From the NCBI RefSeq assembly GCF_014904695.1, contig NZ_JACXXN010000006.1, positions 248,001 through 312,000 on the forward strand: a stretch of DNA of 64,000 nt, given 5' to 3'. This DNA is from Nostoc sp. MG11. GTDB taxonomy: Bacteria > Cyanobacteriota > Cyanobacteriia > Cyanobacteriales > Nostocaceae. Under the pieces are notes generated by a model, which was not told the origin of the DNA, did not search any database, and worked only from the letters and a program-made list of their open reading frames with translations. A program made the translations under genes and the position numbers. Shown here one piece after another: positions 55,280-64,000 of this stretch. Numbering within the stretch: position 1 is the stretch's first letter; every line of letters begins with the position of its first letter.

Positions 55280-55687
55280 TATCAATCGCTAACACAAACC
55301 ACAACAGTAAAATCTGCACCTGCTTCCATAACATCTGTAACAGACAACGTTAGACATTTACTAGCAGCCAATGAGTGTATTGAATGTAACTTAATAGGAG
55401 AAAAACTCAAGGATACAAACCTACAAAATGCAAATTTAGAGAATGCGAACTTGTAAGGTGCTGATTTAAAACGATCAAACTTACAAGGAACTAACTTGCA
55501 AGGTGCAAATCTTCAAGGTGCTGATTTAAGCAAGGCAAGCATCATAGGCGCAAACTTAGAGAATGCGAACTTATTTGATGCGGATTTAGAAAAGGCCAAT
55601 CTCACGGGAGCGAATATAGTCGGAGCAAACTTCCAAGGGGCTGATTTGGAAAAAGCGATCGCACCACTAGGATTAACGACTCAATGA
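55280..55687 (+). pseudogene. Pentapeptide repeat protein pseudogene
   Basis: The frame begins without a start codon just after the IS630 tail: a short Ser/Thr stretch, then SVTDNVRHLLAANECIECNL, typical of exported pentapeptide proteins. The repeats DTNLQNANLENANL are followed by TAA at about 55454 where NLQGADL would need CAA, and then continue in frame (GADLKRSNLQGTNLQ ...) to TGA at 55685. It has therefore lost its signal peptide to the IS event and carries one nonsense codon. The downstream 64 codons could be translated from a TTG at 55496, but this is unlikely to matter. Confidence 0.8.
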
Positions 55688-55810
55688 AAAAAGCCTAGTT
55701 ATGGCACAAAAAACCTAAGTGAATATCTCTCTTTTTGACCCCGATTACCACCCTTGGTAGTTGGGGTTTTGTTAATTTACTAGATGAGATATCCACTTAA
55801 AGCTAAAGTA

Positions 55811-56578
55811 TTAATGGCTCATTTGCAATAATTGATGTGCGCGAGTGTCTTCATTATTCATAACTTGTTGTAGTACTGCTTCTCTAATATTTACAAATAC
55901 TTCACTAGCTCTGTCTCGTGGACGCGACAATCTTACAGGTAAATCTAACGCAACCCGTCCTTCTTCAATTACTATCACTCTGTCTGCCAGCGCCACAGCT
56001 TCCTCTACATCATGGGTAACTAAAAACGCCGTAAAGCCTCTCTGTTGCCACATATCTTCGATTAAATGTTGCATTTCTAAGCGAGTTAACGCATCCAATG
56101 CTCCTAAAGGCTCATCAAGTAGTAATAGTTGTGGTTGACTCACCAAGGCTCTAGCTAATGCTACTCGTTGTCGTTGTCCTCCAGATAACACGTAAGGCCA
56201 TTCACCAGCTCTATCTTTGAGTCCGACTTGTTCTAATACCCGCGCAGCTTTTGCACGCCAATTTTCTTGCAAACCCAGACCTACATTATCTATCACACGT
56301 TTCCAAGGTAGTAACCGGGGGTCTTGAAACATCACTCTTACGGAATGACTAAGCTTACGTAGTGGTTCTCCATCTAATAATATGCCGCCTGTAGTAGGTT
56401 TATCTAACCCAGACACTAGGCGCAGTAAGGTACTTTTACCGCAACCACTACGCCCCACAATAGCAATAAATTCTCCTGGTGCTACTTCTAGATTTATTGA
56501 GTTTAAGACAGTTTTATTTCCAAAAACTTTGCTTAAACCCAAAATATTGAGTTGTGAGCCTTGTATACTTAAAACCAT
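55811..56578 (-). CDS. ssuB: Aliphatic sulfonate ABC transporter ATPase
   Basis: A 255-residue ATPase of the SsuB/TauB group. Walker A is GRSGCGKST, the Q-loop [13 protein letters not shown], the signature LSGGQRQR, Walker [13 protein letters not shown] and the switch His in VTHDVEEA. The run [16 protein letters not shown] is typical for sulfonate/nitrate-type importers. It is downstream of ssuC with a 117 bp gap on the minus strand; with SsuA (50165) they form an importer. Confidence 0.93.
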   Translation of the reverse strand: MVLSIQGSQLNILGLSKVFGNKTVLNSINLEVAPGEFIAIVGRSGCGKSTLLRLVSGLDKPTTGGILLDGEPLRKLSHSVRVMFQDPRLLPWKRVIDNVGLGLQENWRAKAARVLEQVGLKDRAGEWPYVLSGGQRQRVALARALVSQPQLLLLDEPLGALDALTRLEMQHLIEDMWQQRGFTAFLVTHDVEEAVALADRVIVIEEGRVALDLPVRLSRPRDRASEVFVNIREAVLQQVMNNEDTRAHQLLQMSH

Positions 56579-56695
56579 ATAACTTTTTCCTTGCTGAGAG
56601 ATTTTCGAGTGATTAAGTTACTGAAGTTTGGATTTTTTGCCATCAATTAATAAAGGTCAAAGATTAAAAATTTGTTTAATTTTTGACCTAAGCTT

Positions 56696-57523
56696 TTACC
56701 CAGCAGATGTGTAGTTAGGATTCCATGATAAAAATTTATTTTCTAGAGCTTTGGCGATGGAATTTGCTAGTTTACCTAACAGTGCATAGATGATAATACT
56801 TAACACCACAACGTCTGTTTGCATAAACTCACGGGCATTCATTGCCATATAACCAATGCCTGAATCTGCTGCAATTTGTTCGGCGACAATTAAAGATAGC
56901 CACATAATACCCAAGGAAAAGCGGACACCAATTAAAATTGAAGATAAAGCTCCTGGAAAAACAATTTGCCACAAGAGTTGAGATGTTTTTAAGCCATAAA
57001 CTCTACCCATTTCAATGAGTTGAGGATCTACACTACGAATTCCATGATAGGTATTAAGGTAAATTGGAAAAAACACACCTATAGAAACTAGAAATAATCT
57101 AGCTTGATCGCCAATTCCAAACCATAAAATTACTAGGGGAATTAATGCCAAGTTGGGAATAGTACGTAGCATTTGCAAGGAACTATCTAATAATTGTTCT
57201 GCAATGCGAGAAAATCCGGTGAGTAATCCTAAAATAAAGCCAATTCCACCACCAATGATAAAACCAGATATAGCGCGTGTGGCACTGATTCCCATGTGTT
57301 GGAAAAGCTCTCCAGTTGAAGCTAACTTAAATGCCGTAAAAACTACGCTACTTGGTGCTGGAAGAATTCTGCTGGAAAGTAAACCAGTTCTGGAAGCAAT
57401 TTCCCAAAGTAGTAGCACTATAAAAGGCACTATCCAAGGGATGATTTTATTAGCGAATTTGTTGTTGAATACTGCTTCTAGGGATTTTTCGCTACTTTTA
57501 ATCTTTTTGAGGGTAATAGTCAT
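56696..57523 (-). CDS. ssuC: Aliphatic sulfonate ABC transporter permease
   Basis: A 275-residue permease with six predicted helices and the EAA-type coupling loop QLIEMGRVYGLKTSQLLWQIVFPGALSSILIGVRFSLG. N-terminal text (WIVPFIVLLLWEIASRTGLLSSRILPAPSSV) is typical of SsuC/TauC. It imports sulfonates with SsuA and SsuB. The start is ATG at 57523; 385 bp separate it from the porin gene upstream on the same strand, with a half-site CTACGGCAAATC (minus, 57704-57715) in between. Confidence 0.93.
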   Translation of the reverse strand: MTITLKKIKSSEKSLEAVFNNKFANKIIPWIVPFIVLLLWEIASRTGLLSSRILPAPSSVVFTAFKLASTGELFQHMGISATRAISGFIIGGGIGFILGLLTGFSRIAEQLLDSSLQMLRTIPNLALIPLVILWFGIGDQARLFLVSIGVFFPIYLNTYHGIRSVDPQLIEMGRVYGLKTSQLLWQIVFPGALSSILIGVRFSLGIMWLSLIVAEQIAADSGIGYMAMNAREFMQTDVVVLSIIIYALLGKLANSIAKALENKFLSWNPNYTSAG

Positions 57524-57908
57524 AATTAACCTGTTAACTGTTTTACAAATTTCTTATTGACAATTATTTCTTTAATAAGACGGAGTACCTATGGTGCTAT
57601 AACTTTTGGTTCTATCCAGATAGTGGCAGAAATTCGTCAAGAATAAATCAAAAAGATTACCCTGTAAATTGTGTACGTTGAGACTAAATACTATAAATCG
57701 AGCGATTTGCCGTAGATTATAAATGATCGTACATGAATTTACGTAAAAAGCAAACCCAAATAAACTTTTCTAGATTTTAAGAGGCTTCCAATTCAAAAAA
57801 TCTCCAATTTGCAGGATACGTTAGGACGATAGTCTATGACGCACTATCAGCCCTGAAATAACGGTGGGTTAGCGACAGAGCAACCCACCCCATATCTATT
57901 GATCATCC
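57524..57908. other. Gap between porin and ssuC
   Basis: No gene. It contains the hairpin at 57863-57889 (GGTGGGTT and AACCCACC), just after the porin stop codon in minus-strand sense and so terminator-like. It also has the half-site at 57704-57715. The ssuC promoter should lie in the A+T rich 57540-57720. Confidence 0.45.
57863..57889 (-). terminator. Hairpin after the porin gene
   Basis: Perfect 8 bp arms GGTGGGTT/AACCCACC with an 11-base loop, 20 bp after the porin stop codon on the minus strand. The following sequence (GTTATTTC) is only weakly T rich. Confidence 0.5.
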
Positions 57909-59708
57909 CTAAAACCGATAGACAGTACGAATCCATGCAAATAAACTATCAGGATTGTTGGCATTTGAATCTGGTGCAGTCACCCAGATAAAACCCGGCG
58001 TAATGTCAATCTTGTCACTGATTCTATATTGATAGAATCCTTCAACATGCAAGGAAGTATCTTTGTCTGCTTGTCCTAAACCTGCTCCTAAATCTACATT
58101 ATTGCTGAGACTGGTAAGTTTTGGTGCCATACCCACAAACAATCCTCCTAAACTTCCCTCCTTCCCAAGATCCGGGAAAGCCAGTCCTACCGCCCAATCC
58201 ATAGCACGTCCATCGCCACGCCCTAAATAGCGGTGTGCGCCATAACTTACCCAACCATTGATAGCAAACCTGGGACTAAATTGATAAAAAGCTTGGACAC
58301 CATAAAGATTAGCTACAGTTCCCGTTCCAGCCACGGTGCTATTAACCAAGTTACTCCCTGCTGCTGGCCCAAAGTTAGTTCCACTTAAACCTCTGGCGTT
58401 TGGTGGACTATAAGTATTGACGTAAGTTAGAGCCACTCGAAAATTATTCTGAGGACTGGTATATAGTATCTGTCCTAAAGCTAAATATCGACCTGTGAGG
58501 AAGCCAGTATTGTCTCCAGGGTTGTTAGCATTAGGTGCACTGTAAGCTATTCCCAGTTGGAACTGTTTATTTAATCTATGGAGTACCGCTATTCCGCCAC
58601 CACTATCTCCATATTGATAGACTAAAGCTCGTCGTGAGAATCGGGAAATCCCATTAGAACCAGTTGTTAAACTACTTTCAAAGTATGGATTAATCGGTAC
58701 AGTAAAACCTAGTTCATTAGCTCCATCAGATAAGGCGTAAACATTGACTTGAGTATTTGAACCTACTGGAAACCGATAACGCAGACCAGTAAGACTAAAA
58801 TCGTTGCGTGGTCTTGTAATATTGGCGTTATCAGCCGTTCTGCCATCATAAGTACCTAATAATCCAGCTCTTGTTTGTCCCAATGATTCAATATTTCCAC
58901 CCCCCATTGTTATGCCTAGTGAATCTTTACCTGTAAAGCTGGCATTCAATCGCAAAGTTAATGAATCTTGCAGTGTGGCTACGCGGGGTGCTGGCGTTCC
59001 AGTTACAACATTATTACCGGCTAGAAGTGAGCCAAGGACAATCTGCGCTCGACCTGTGAGTTTAACTGTAGTAGAAAATTGTTGTGATTCGATGACTCCC
59101 AGTTTTGCCTCTGCTGTATCAATTCGTTTTTGCAGTGCAGCTAGTTCTGTGGAAAATTCCTCTTTTAGCTTCTTGATTGTATCTAAGTCTTCTGTTTTGA
59201 TTAAGTCTGCTGTAGAACTAGCGATTATCTGATTGATTCGGTCTAAAGCAGTATTTAGACCAGCCGCAAATTCATAGCGTGTCAGGGCGCGATCGCCTTT
59301 GAATGTACCATCTTTATAACCCGCGATCGCACCATAACGTTCCACTAAAGATTGTATTGCTTGAAATGCCCAATCTGTAGGCTGAACATCTGATAATTCA
59401 GAAACAGATGTAACTTGCTCTAGGGAGTTATCTTGCTCTGTGAAAGTCTCCTGAGAAAGTAGATTTGCTTCTTGGGATGGTAAATAGTCTGGCGTTTCGA
59501 TTACTTTTAGGTTGGAAGTTTGATTCGATTCAGCCTGAGCGGTTTTAATGACAAGGTTTGCGCTACTATTTGGGGAAATTTCCTTAATCTCTGATCTAGA
59601 CTCAGGTAAATTTGGCATTTCAGCAGCACTTGCTACTGAAGACAGAATGAAAAATACATTAAAAAGGGCTGGGATAACTAGCCCGTAATTCCACAAAACT
59701 TTAAACAT
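57909..59708 (-). CDS. OprB-type porin with SLH domain
   Basis: A 599-residue outer-membrane porin of the cyanobacterial type: signal peptide (cut near ASAAEM), a variable linker, then an SLH domain at about 103-165. There SDVQPTDWAFQAIQSLVERYGAIAGYKDGTF and RALTRYEFAAGLNTAL bind cell-wall polysaccharide. A short coiled coil (LKEEFSTELAALQKRIDTAEAKL) precedes a roughly 380-residue beta barrel that ends in an aromatic strand (FAWIRTVYRF), as expected for BAM-dependent insertion. It is upstream of ssuC on the same strand and probably admits sulfonates or related small solutes; that role is inferred from context only. Confidence 0.9.
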   Translation of the reverse strand: MFKVLWNYGLVIPALFNVFFILSSVASAAEMPNLPESRSEIKEISPNSSANLVIKTAQAESNQTSNLKVIETPDYLPSQEANLLSQETFTEQDNSLEQVTSVSELSDVQPTDWAFQAIQSLVERYGAIAGYKDGTFKGDRALTRYEFAAGLNTALDRINQIIASSTADLIKTEDLDTIKKLKEEFSTELAALQKRIDTAEAKLGVIESQQFSTTVKLTGRAQIVLGSLLAGNNVVTGTPAPRVATLQDSLTLRLNASFTGKDSLGITMGGGNIESLGQTRAGLLGTYDGRTADNANITRPRNDFSLTGLRYRFPVGSNTQVNVYALSDGANELGFTVPINPYFESSLTTGSNGISRFSRRALVYQYGDSGGGIAVLHRLNKQFQLGIAYSAPNANNPGDNTGFLTGRYLALGQILYTSPQNNFRVALTYVNTYSPPNARGLSGTNFGPAAGSNLVNSTVAGTGTVANLYGVQAFYQFSPRFAINGWVSYGAHRYLGRGDGRAMDWAVGLAFPDLGKEGSLGGLFVGMAPKLTSLSNNVDLGAGLGQADKDTSLHVEGFYQYRISDKIDITPGFIWVTAPDSNANNPDSLFAWIRTVYRF

Positions 59709-60446
59709 TGGTTATTGAATTATGCACAGAAAATCAACAAATCTTTGATTGCTAGCACCCCACAGGATTTTTACATCCAGATTACATATCCTTTTGCAGA
59801 CAAATATTTCATCAGATGGATTGCCTCACAAAGATTTTTCAATGAATATCTTTTGGCAAAGACCAAATGGTGTGAAAAGATTACAGACGAAGCAAGAGAA
59901 TTACAAAATGGGATGCTCTCTTTATAAGAATTTGAATTAGCCTAATTTATGGCTGCCACCAAACTACTAAAAGCTTATCGGAATTTAGTAGTTTTACCAT
60001 TAACTTTGGATGTTTGCATAAAACAATAAAAAAAACAAGCCCCTTAAGATACATTTTTTACAGAGAACTATTAGCAAACTTGTGTTAAGCAGTGCTTGCA
60101 TTTTTCTAGTAAGTGTGGAAAAATCTGTTACATGAGCAAACTACGGTAAATCAATCAAGTTTTAGTACTTTAAAATAAACTACAGCATCTCATTTATCAA
60201 GTGATTGCCTAGCCAGAGCTACAAAAAAACATTGATAGGGCAAAGATTAATCGTGTATCTGATGCAAGCAGTAGTGAAACGCCCTACCAATGCTCTAAGT
60301 GGTTCAAGCAAACTTGGTCAGAATGTCAGCATTCTTTCACTACAAGTTTTCCTTTCTAGAATCGTTCTACCAAGACAGACTAGAGAGATATTAAGAATAA
60401 TTTCCTCAATCCCCAAATACATATTGATTAACCAAAAAATCAACTT
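59709..60446. other. 738 bp gene-free region between porin and methyltransferase genes
   Basis: Divergent promoters for the porin and the methyltransferase must lie here. Frames of 60-80 codons (59715-59927, 60205-60450) have no domain-like text, and I do not call them. CTACGGTAAATC at 60141-60152 matches a half-site seen upstream of ssuD. Confidence 0.45.
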
Positions 60447-61268
60447 ATGACGCAACTGAAAACACTTCCTACTTACGACCCAACATTATTTGAGGGTGCA
60501 GCTGAAGTTTATGCTCAATACAGAACTAAATACCCACCTGCTGTATTCGACAAACTAACTGAAATCTTTCATCTCAATGGTCAGGGACGACTGCTTGATT
60601 TGGGTACTGGGCCTGGTTTAATAGCCATTCCTCTTAGCACCAAATTTCAGGAAGTAGTTGCTATTGATCCCGATCCAGAAATGCTCACAGAAGCGCAAAG
60701 TCAAGCAGCAACCGTAAGAGCAAACAATATTACTTGGCTAGAACAAGGAGCAGAACTAATTAACTCTAGTTTAGGGGTGTTTAAACTAGCTACCATTGGC
60801 AGAGCCTTCCACTGGATGGAGCGGGAACTTGTACTTGAACGTCTTTATGAATTGCTGGCAGATGATGGTGCGATCGCATTGCTCAATACAGGTGATAATC
60901 CTTGGATAAGTTCTTTACCCTGGAAACAAGCTGCTGTTGGAGTAGTTAAAAAATGGTTAGGTGAAGAACGACGAACTGGACAACGAGGACAAGGCATTCG
61001 TAAACCAGTCGATCCTCCTCACGAAGTCGTAATTGCCAATTCCAAATTTGCCCGTCAAGAAGTATATGAAGTGCCGTTTGAGAAATCTTGGACAGTCTCT
61101 AGCTATCTTGGCTACTTGTACACTACAGCCTTTTCTTTAAAAGTTTTTTATGGCGACAAAGCCGAAGAGTTTGAAGCAGATATCAAAGAAGCGTTACTAG
61201 CAGTTGAGCCTTCTGGTCATTTTACAGAAGAACTCACAGCAACTATCCAAGTAGTTTGGAAGCATTAA
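60447..61268 (+). CDS. Class I SAM-dependent methyltransferase
   Basis: A 273-residue methyltransferase. Motif I is RLLDLGTGPGLIAIPLS (residues 50-66), followed by VVAIDPDPEMLTEAQ (motif II acidic residue), then TIGRAFHWMERELVLERLYELLADDGAIALLNTGDN. The FHWM block is typical of the Methyltransf_11 group with homology to the yeast Crg1/trans-aconitate type. The substrate is unknown. It stands at the start of the plus-strand run with the flavin monooxygenase and amidohydrolase, 228 bp before the former, with repeats between. Confidence 0.85.
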   Translation: MTQLKTLPTYDPTLFEGAAEVYAQYRTKYPPAVFDKLTEIFHLNGQGRLLDLGTGPGLIAIPLSTKFQEVVAIDPDPEMLTEAQSQAATVRANNITWLEQGAELINSSLGVFKLATIGRAFHWMERELVLERLYELLADDGAIALLNTGDNPWISSLPWKQAAVGVVKKWLGEERRTGQRGQGIRKPVDPPHEVVIANSKFARQEVYEVPFEKSWTVSSYLGYLYTTAFSLKVFYGDKAEEFEADIKEALLAVEPSGHFTEELTATIQVVWKH

Positions 61269-61281
61269 TGCGATGAAATTT

Positions 61282-61412
61282 TAACGCAGAGGAGCGCGGA
61301 GGTTCACGCAGCGAAAAGTTCTGTAGGAGGGTTAGCCCGACCTAGGAACGCCACTTGCTTCAAGTCGGCAAAGCCGCCCAACGCAGTGGCTCAACTTTTC
61401 AAGACAGAGGGG
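61282..61412. repeat. Composite hairpin repeat with embedded 41 bp element
   Basis: The outer parts (AACGCAGAGGAGCGCGG, CACGCAGCGAAAAGTT and AACTTTTCAAGACAGAGG) are the inverted version of the element at 14798. The centre (61350-61390) is the third copy of the 41 bp hairpin found at 34321 and 34836, starting GCCACTTGCTT and ending AACGCAGTGGC. Confidence 0.7.
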
Positions 61413-61496
61413 TGATGAGAATTATTTGGTTGCTCTTTCTCTGGTGTGATATCTCGACAGTAAATTAATCTAGCTATCCAAAAAAGAGAAAAGTAG

Positions 61497-62861
61497 ATGA
61501 GCAAAAAACGTAAGTTTCGTTTAGGAGCATTTATTCAAGCTACTGGACATCATGTTTCTGCTTGGCGACATCCAGATGCACAAATAGATGCGGGTTTTAA
61601 TTTCGAGCATTACAAAGAAATTACCCAAACTGCCGAACGTGGTTTATTTGATGCAGTTTTTCTAGCGGATAGCCCAGGAGTTTGGGGTGGTGAGCCTCAA
61701 ACGCAGAGACGCAATGGTAAACTTGTCCATTTTGAGCCGGTGACACTCTTTTCGGCTTTGTCCTCTGTAACTCAAAACATTGGCTTTATTTCTACAGCCT
61801 CGACTACCTACGAAGAACCCTACACCCTAGCACGTAAGTTTGCTTCTTTGGATCACTTGAGTAAAGGCCGGGCGGGGTGGAATGTAGTTACTACGGGTAA
61901 CGAGAATGCTGCACGTAATTTCGGTCTTGAGCATCACCCAGAACATAGCCAACGTTATGAACGTGCGGAAGAGTTTGTGGAAGTGGTTAAAGGACTGTGG
62001 GATAGCTGGGAAGACGATGCTTTCATTCGTGACAGAGAATCTGGTATTTATTTCGACCAGAATAAACTACATATACTCAACCACAAGGGTAAATATTTTT
62101 CTGTCAAAGGCCCCTTGAATGTTGGTCGTCCACCTCAAGGTTATCCGGTGATTGTGCAGGCGGGAGCATCGGAAGCTGGACGGGATTTAGCTGCGCGTAC
62201 TGCTGAGGTGATTTTCACTGCCAATCAAACTTTAGCTGATGCCCAAGAATTTTACGCAGATGTCAAAGGTAGGTTGACGAAATATGGGCGATCGCCAGAT
62301 GATCTAAAAATCATGCCTGGGGCTTTCCCCATCATCGGCCGGACTGAAGCAGAAGCCCAAGAGAAATACGAATTTCTGCAATCGTTGATTCATCCCGATG
62401 TAGCTTGGGGTATTTTAGGCAACTATTACAAAGGTGTGGATCTATCGAAATATTCTTTAGATGATGTAGCTCCTGAACTACCCAGTGATACCAATACTAA
62501 TAAGAGTCGTCTGAAATTAGTCAAGGATTTAGCTACTCGTGGGACTCTCACGCTGCGTCAGTTATATCTTGCTCTTGCTACTGCTAGAGGTCATCGTACT
62601 ATTCTTGGTACTCCCGAAAGTATTGCTGATCAGTTAGAGGAATGGTTTAACAATGGTGCAGCAGATGGTTTTAATATCATGCCACCAATCCTGCCTACAG
62701 GGTTAGATGACTTCGTTAACTTAGTCGTTCCCATCCTCCAGAGACGGGGACTGTTCCGTACTGAATATGAGGGTAGCACCTTGCGGGAAAACTTGGGGTT
62801 ACGTCGTCCAGGTAATCAATTTGCCGCTAAACAAGTGGATGAGAGATTGGTGTTGGTGTAA
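61497..62861 (+). CDS. NtaA/SnaA/DmoA-type flavin-dependent monooxygenase
   Basis: A 454-residue luciferase-fold monooxygenase. It begins RLGAFIQATGHHVSAWRHPDAQ and contains FDAVFLADSPGVWGG, FEPVTLFSALSSVTQNIGFISTASTTYEEPYTLARKFASLDHLSKGRAGWNVVTT and RPPQGYPVIVQAGAS. These are characteristic of nitrilotriacetate, pristinamycin IIA synthase and dibenzothiophene-sulfone or dimethylsulfide monooxygenases. Such enzymes use FMNH2 from a separate reductase. Its neighbours (SsuD, SfnB-like protein, amidohydrolase) make an organosulfur substrate likely. The start ATG 61498 is near the recorded frame start; the frame begins ATGAGCAAAAAACG. Confidence 0.9.
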   Translation: MSKKRKFRLGAFIQATGHHVSAWRHPDAQIDAGFNFEHYKEITQTAERGLFDAVFLADSPGVWGGEPQTQRRNGKLVHFEPVTLFSALSSVTQNIGFISTASTTYEEPYTLARKFASLDHLSKGRAGWNVVTTGNENAARNFGLEHHPEHSQRYERAEEFVEVVKGLWDSWEDDAFIRDRESGIYFDQNKLHILNHKGKYFSVKGPLNVGRPPQGYPVIVQAGASEAGRDLAARTAEVIFTANQTLADAQEFYADVKGRLTKYGRSPDDLKIMPGAFPIIGRTEAEAQEKYEFLQSLIHPDVAWGILGNYYKGVDLSKYSLDDVAPELPSDTNTNKSRLKLVKDLATRGTLTLRQLYLALATARGHRTILGTPESIADQLEEWFNNGAADGFNIMPPILPTGLDDFVNLVVPILQRRGLFRTEYEGSTLRENLGLRRPGNQFAAKQVDERLVLV

Positions 62862-62920
62862 TTCGTAATTGCGAAGAGGTTTTGGTGAGAAAAATTTGTC
62901 ACTTTTTGAAGGAAAAAATC

Positions 62921-64000
62921 ATGACTGAATATAGCAGATTAAAAACTTCTCGCTCGGCTGCAATCAAAGCAAATCTCAATTATCCGATAATTGACACTGA
63001 TGTTCATACTAATGATTTCACTCCGGCGCTTGAGGATTACATTGCTAAATATGGTGGCTCGAAACTTGTAGATGAATTACGCAAGGCGGAAGCTTCTCGG
63101 CTCAATTCCAAGAGCAATGGTAAAGACTGGTATCAACAAACTCCAGAAGAACGCCAGTACAACCGCACAATTCGATCGCCTTGGTGGGCTAGAGTTACCC
63201 GCAATACGTTGGATCTCGCTACTTACACTCTTCCGGAACTGTTCTATGAGCGTCAAGCGGAGCAGGGGTCAGATTATTCGGTACTGTTTCCCAATAATGT
63301 CCTCGCACCGGCTGGAGCTAGCAAAGAGAACCGTCAAGCACTGCAACGGGCTGTCAATCACTACCATGCTGACTTGTACCGGAAATATAGCGATCGCCTC
63401 ACACCTGTAGCTGGTATCCCTATGGGTAATCCTCAAGAAGCTGTTGAGGAGCTAGAGTTTGCCGTGAAAACACTGGAGCTTAAAGTAGCTAATATTCCTG
63501 GTGGTGTGAAACGGCCAATTAAGGCGATCGCTGATAAATATCCAGCAGATAAATTTCCCGAAATCGCCAAACATGCCTCTTACATTGACTTTTACGGATT
63601 GGATAGTGAATACGACTATGATCCATTCTGGGCAAAAGCAGTTGAATTAGGTGTACCCATTACTACCCATTACGGCAGTCAAGGTTGGACTGGACGCTCC
63701 TCCATCAGTAACTATATGAACAACCATATCGGTCACTTTGCCGATGGCTCACAAGCATTTGCCAAGGCGTTATTCTTTGGTGGTGTGACCAAACGTTTCC
63801 CACAGTTGCGTATAGCTATGCTTGAAGGTGGTGCAGATTGGGGCGCTCACGTCTATATTCATTTGGTAGACCGTTTCTCTAAACGCAGTCTCAAAGGTCT
63901 GCAAAACTACAACCCAGAATTCGCCAATGCTGATGAGTTGTTCTTGTTGTTTGAGCGTTTCGGTAGTGAATTCCTAGAAGCATATCCCCTCAATAAAGAA
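62921..64000 (+). CDS. Metal-dependent amidohydrolase, 5' part
   Basis: 360 codons to the window end with no stop, so the gene is truncated by the window. Start ATG 62921 is preceded by GAAGGA. The protein belongs to the amidohydrolase-2 (COG2159-like) group. IIDTDVHTND near residue 27 carries the first metal ligands (D-x-H), GVPITTHYGSQG (about residue 248) a His, and IAMLEGGADWGAHVYIHLVDRF (about residue 303) the late block. Family members act as decarboxylases or hydrolases with a Zn or Mn ion. It is 59 bp after the monooxygenase gene and probably processes its product. Confidence 0.88.
   Translation, partial: MTEYSRLKTSRSAAIKANLNYPIIDTDVHTNDFTPALEDYIAKYGGSKLVDELRKAEASRLNSKSNGKDWYQQTPEERQYNRTIRSPWWARVTRNTLDLATYTLPELFYERQAEQGSDYSVLFPNNVLAPAGASKENRQALQRAVNHYHADLYRKYSDRLTPVAGIPMGNPQEAVEELEFAVKTLELKVANIPGGVKRPIKAIADKYPADKFPEIAKHASYIDFYGLDSEYDYDPFWAKAVELGVPITTHYGSQGWTGRSSISNYMNNHIGHFADGSQAFAKALFFGGVTKRFPQLRIAMLEGGADWGAHVYIHLVDRFSKRSLKGLQNYNPEFANADELFLLFERFGSEFLEAYPLNKE

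Noticed and set aside
59715-60450. Several 60-80 codon frames between the porin and methyltransferase genes
   Set aside because: Overlapping frames in different phases, no family features and no good ribosome sites. Left as unannotated promoter region.

Overview
The window reads as chromosomal DNA of a filamentous, heterocyst-forming cyanobacterium (Nostoc/Anabaena type). Evidence: frequent HIP1 octamers (GCGATCGC), heptamer tandem repeats and dispersed hairpin repeats between genes, a high-light-inducible protein, a gamma-tocopherol methyltransferase-like gene, a group 1 sigma factor of cyanobacterial type, and above all a fraC-fraD-fraE operon (septal junction and filament integrity genes). 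I found no rRNA, tRNA, CRISPR array or complete insertion sequence.

Layout. 1-11 kb: housekeeping DNA, with the 3' end of gyrB, a fasciclin lipoprotein, sigA behind a 1.6 kb gene-free leader region, an hli gene, a gyrA/parC-type subunit coupled to a GNAT gene, a single-domain response regulator and a TPR protein. 11-17 kb: a secreted repeat protein and a MacA/MacB/TolC-like export set (adaptor, permease, ATPase, outer membrane channel). 17-25.7 kb: a truncated hybrid histidine kinase, a pentapeptide protein, fraCDE, a tandem CobO-like ATPase, a pirin C-terminal fragment with a coupled small gene, a PadR regulator and a PLP aminotransferase. 26-38 kb: fatty acid hydroxylase, tocopherol methyltransferase, KtrB/KtrA potassium uptake, TPR protein, rhodanese, LuxR regulator, queA carrying an in-frame repeat insertion, yraN, a pentapeptide protein, an atypical receiver and a DUF2294 protein. 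38.7-42 kb: a compact uracil-catabolism (URC) operon of a GTP-cyclohydrolase-II-like URC1, a URC4/DUF1688 protein and uracil phosphoribosyltransferase.

45-64 kb is an accessory organosulfur island: Rieske protein, DszC/SfnB-like flavoprotein, vanadium-haloperoxidase-like protein, SsuA, TauD, SsuD, SsuB, SsuC, an OprB/SLH porin, a methyltransferase, an NtaA/DmoA-type flavin monooxygenase and a metal-dependent amidohydrolase cut by the window end. Together they would let sulfonates and related compounds through the outer membrane (porin), import them (SsuABC) and release sulfur oxidatively (SsuD, TauD, the flavoproteins).

The same half of the window contains most of the decay: an NMT1-type binding-protein pseudogene with three in-frame stops, a frameshifted TPR pseudogene, joined IS630 and IS110 tails, and a beheaded pentapeptide pseudogene. 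The observations I rate highest are a perfect 12+12 bp palindrome upstream of ssuD with related half-sites near other genes of the island, the haloperoxidase homologue lacking the Ser-Gly-His motif, the complete URC gene set, and a 71 bp repeat inserted in frame into queA with an inverted copy just upstream. None of these is claimed as a proven new system.
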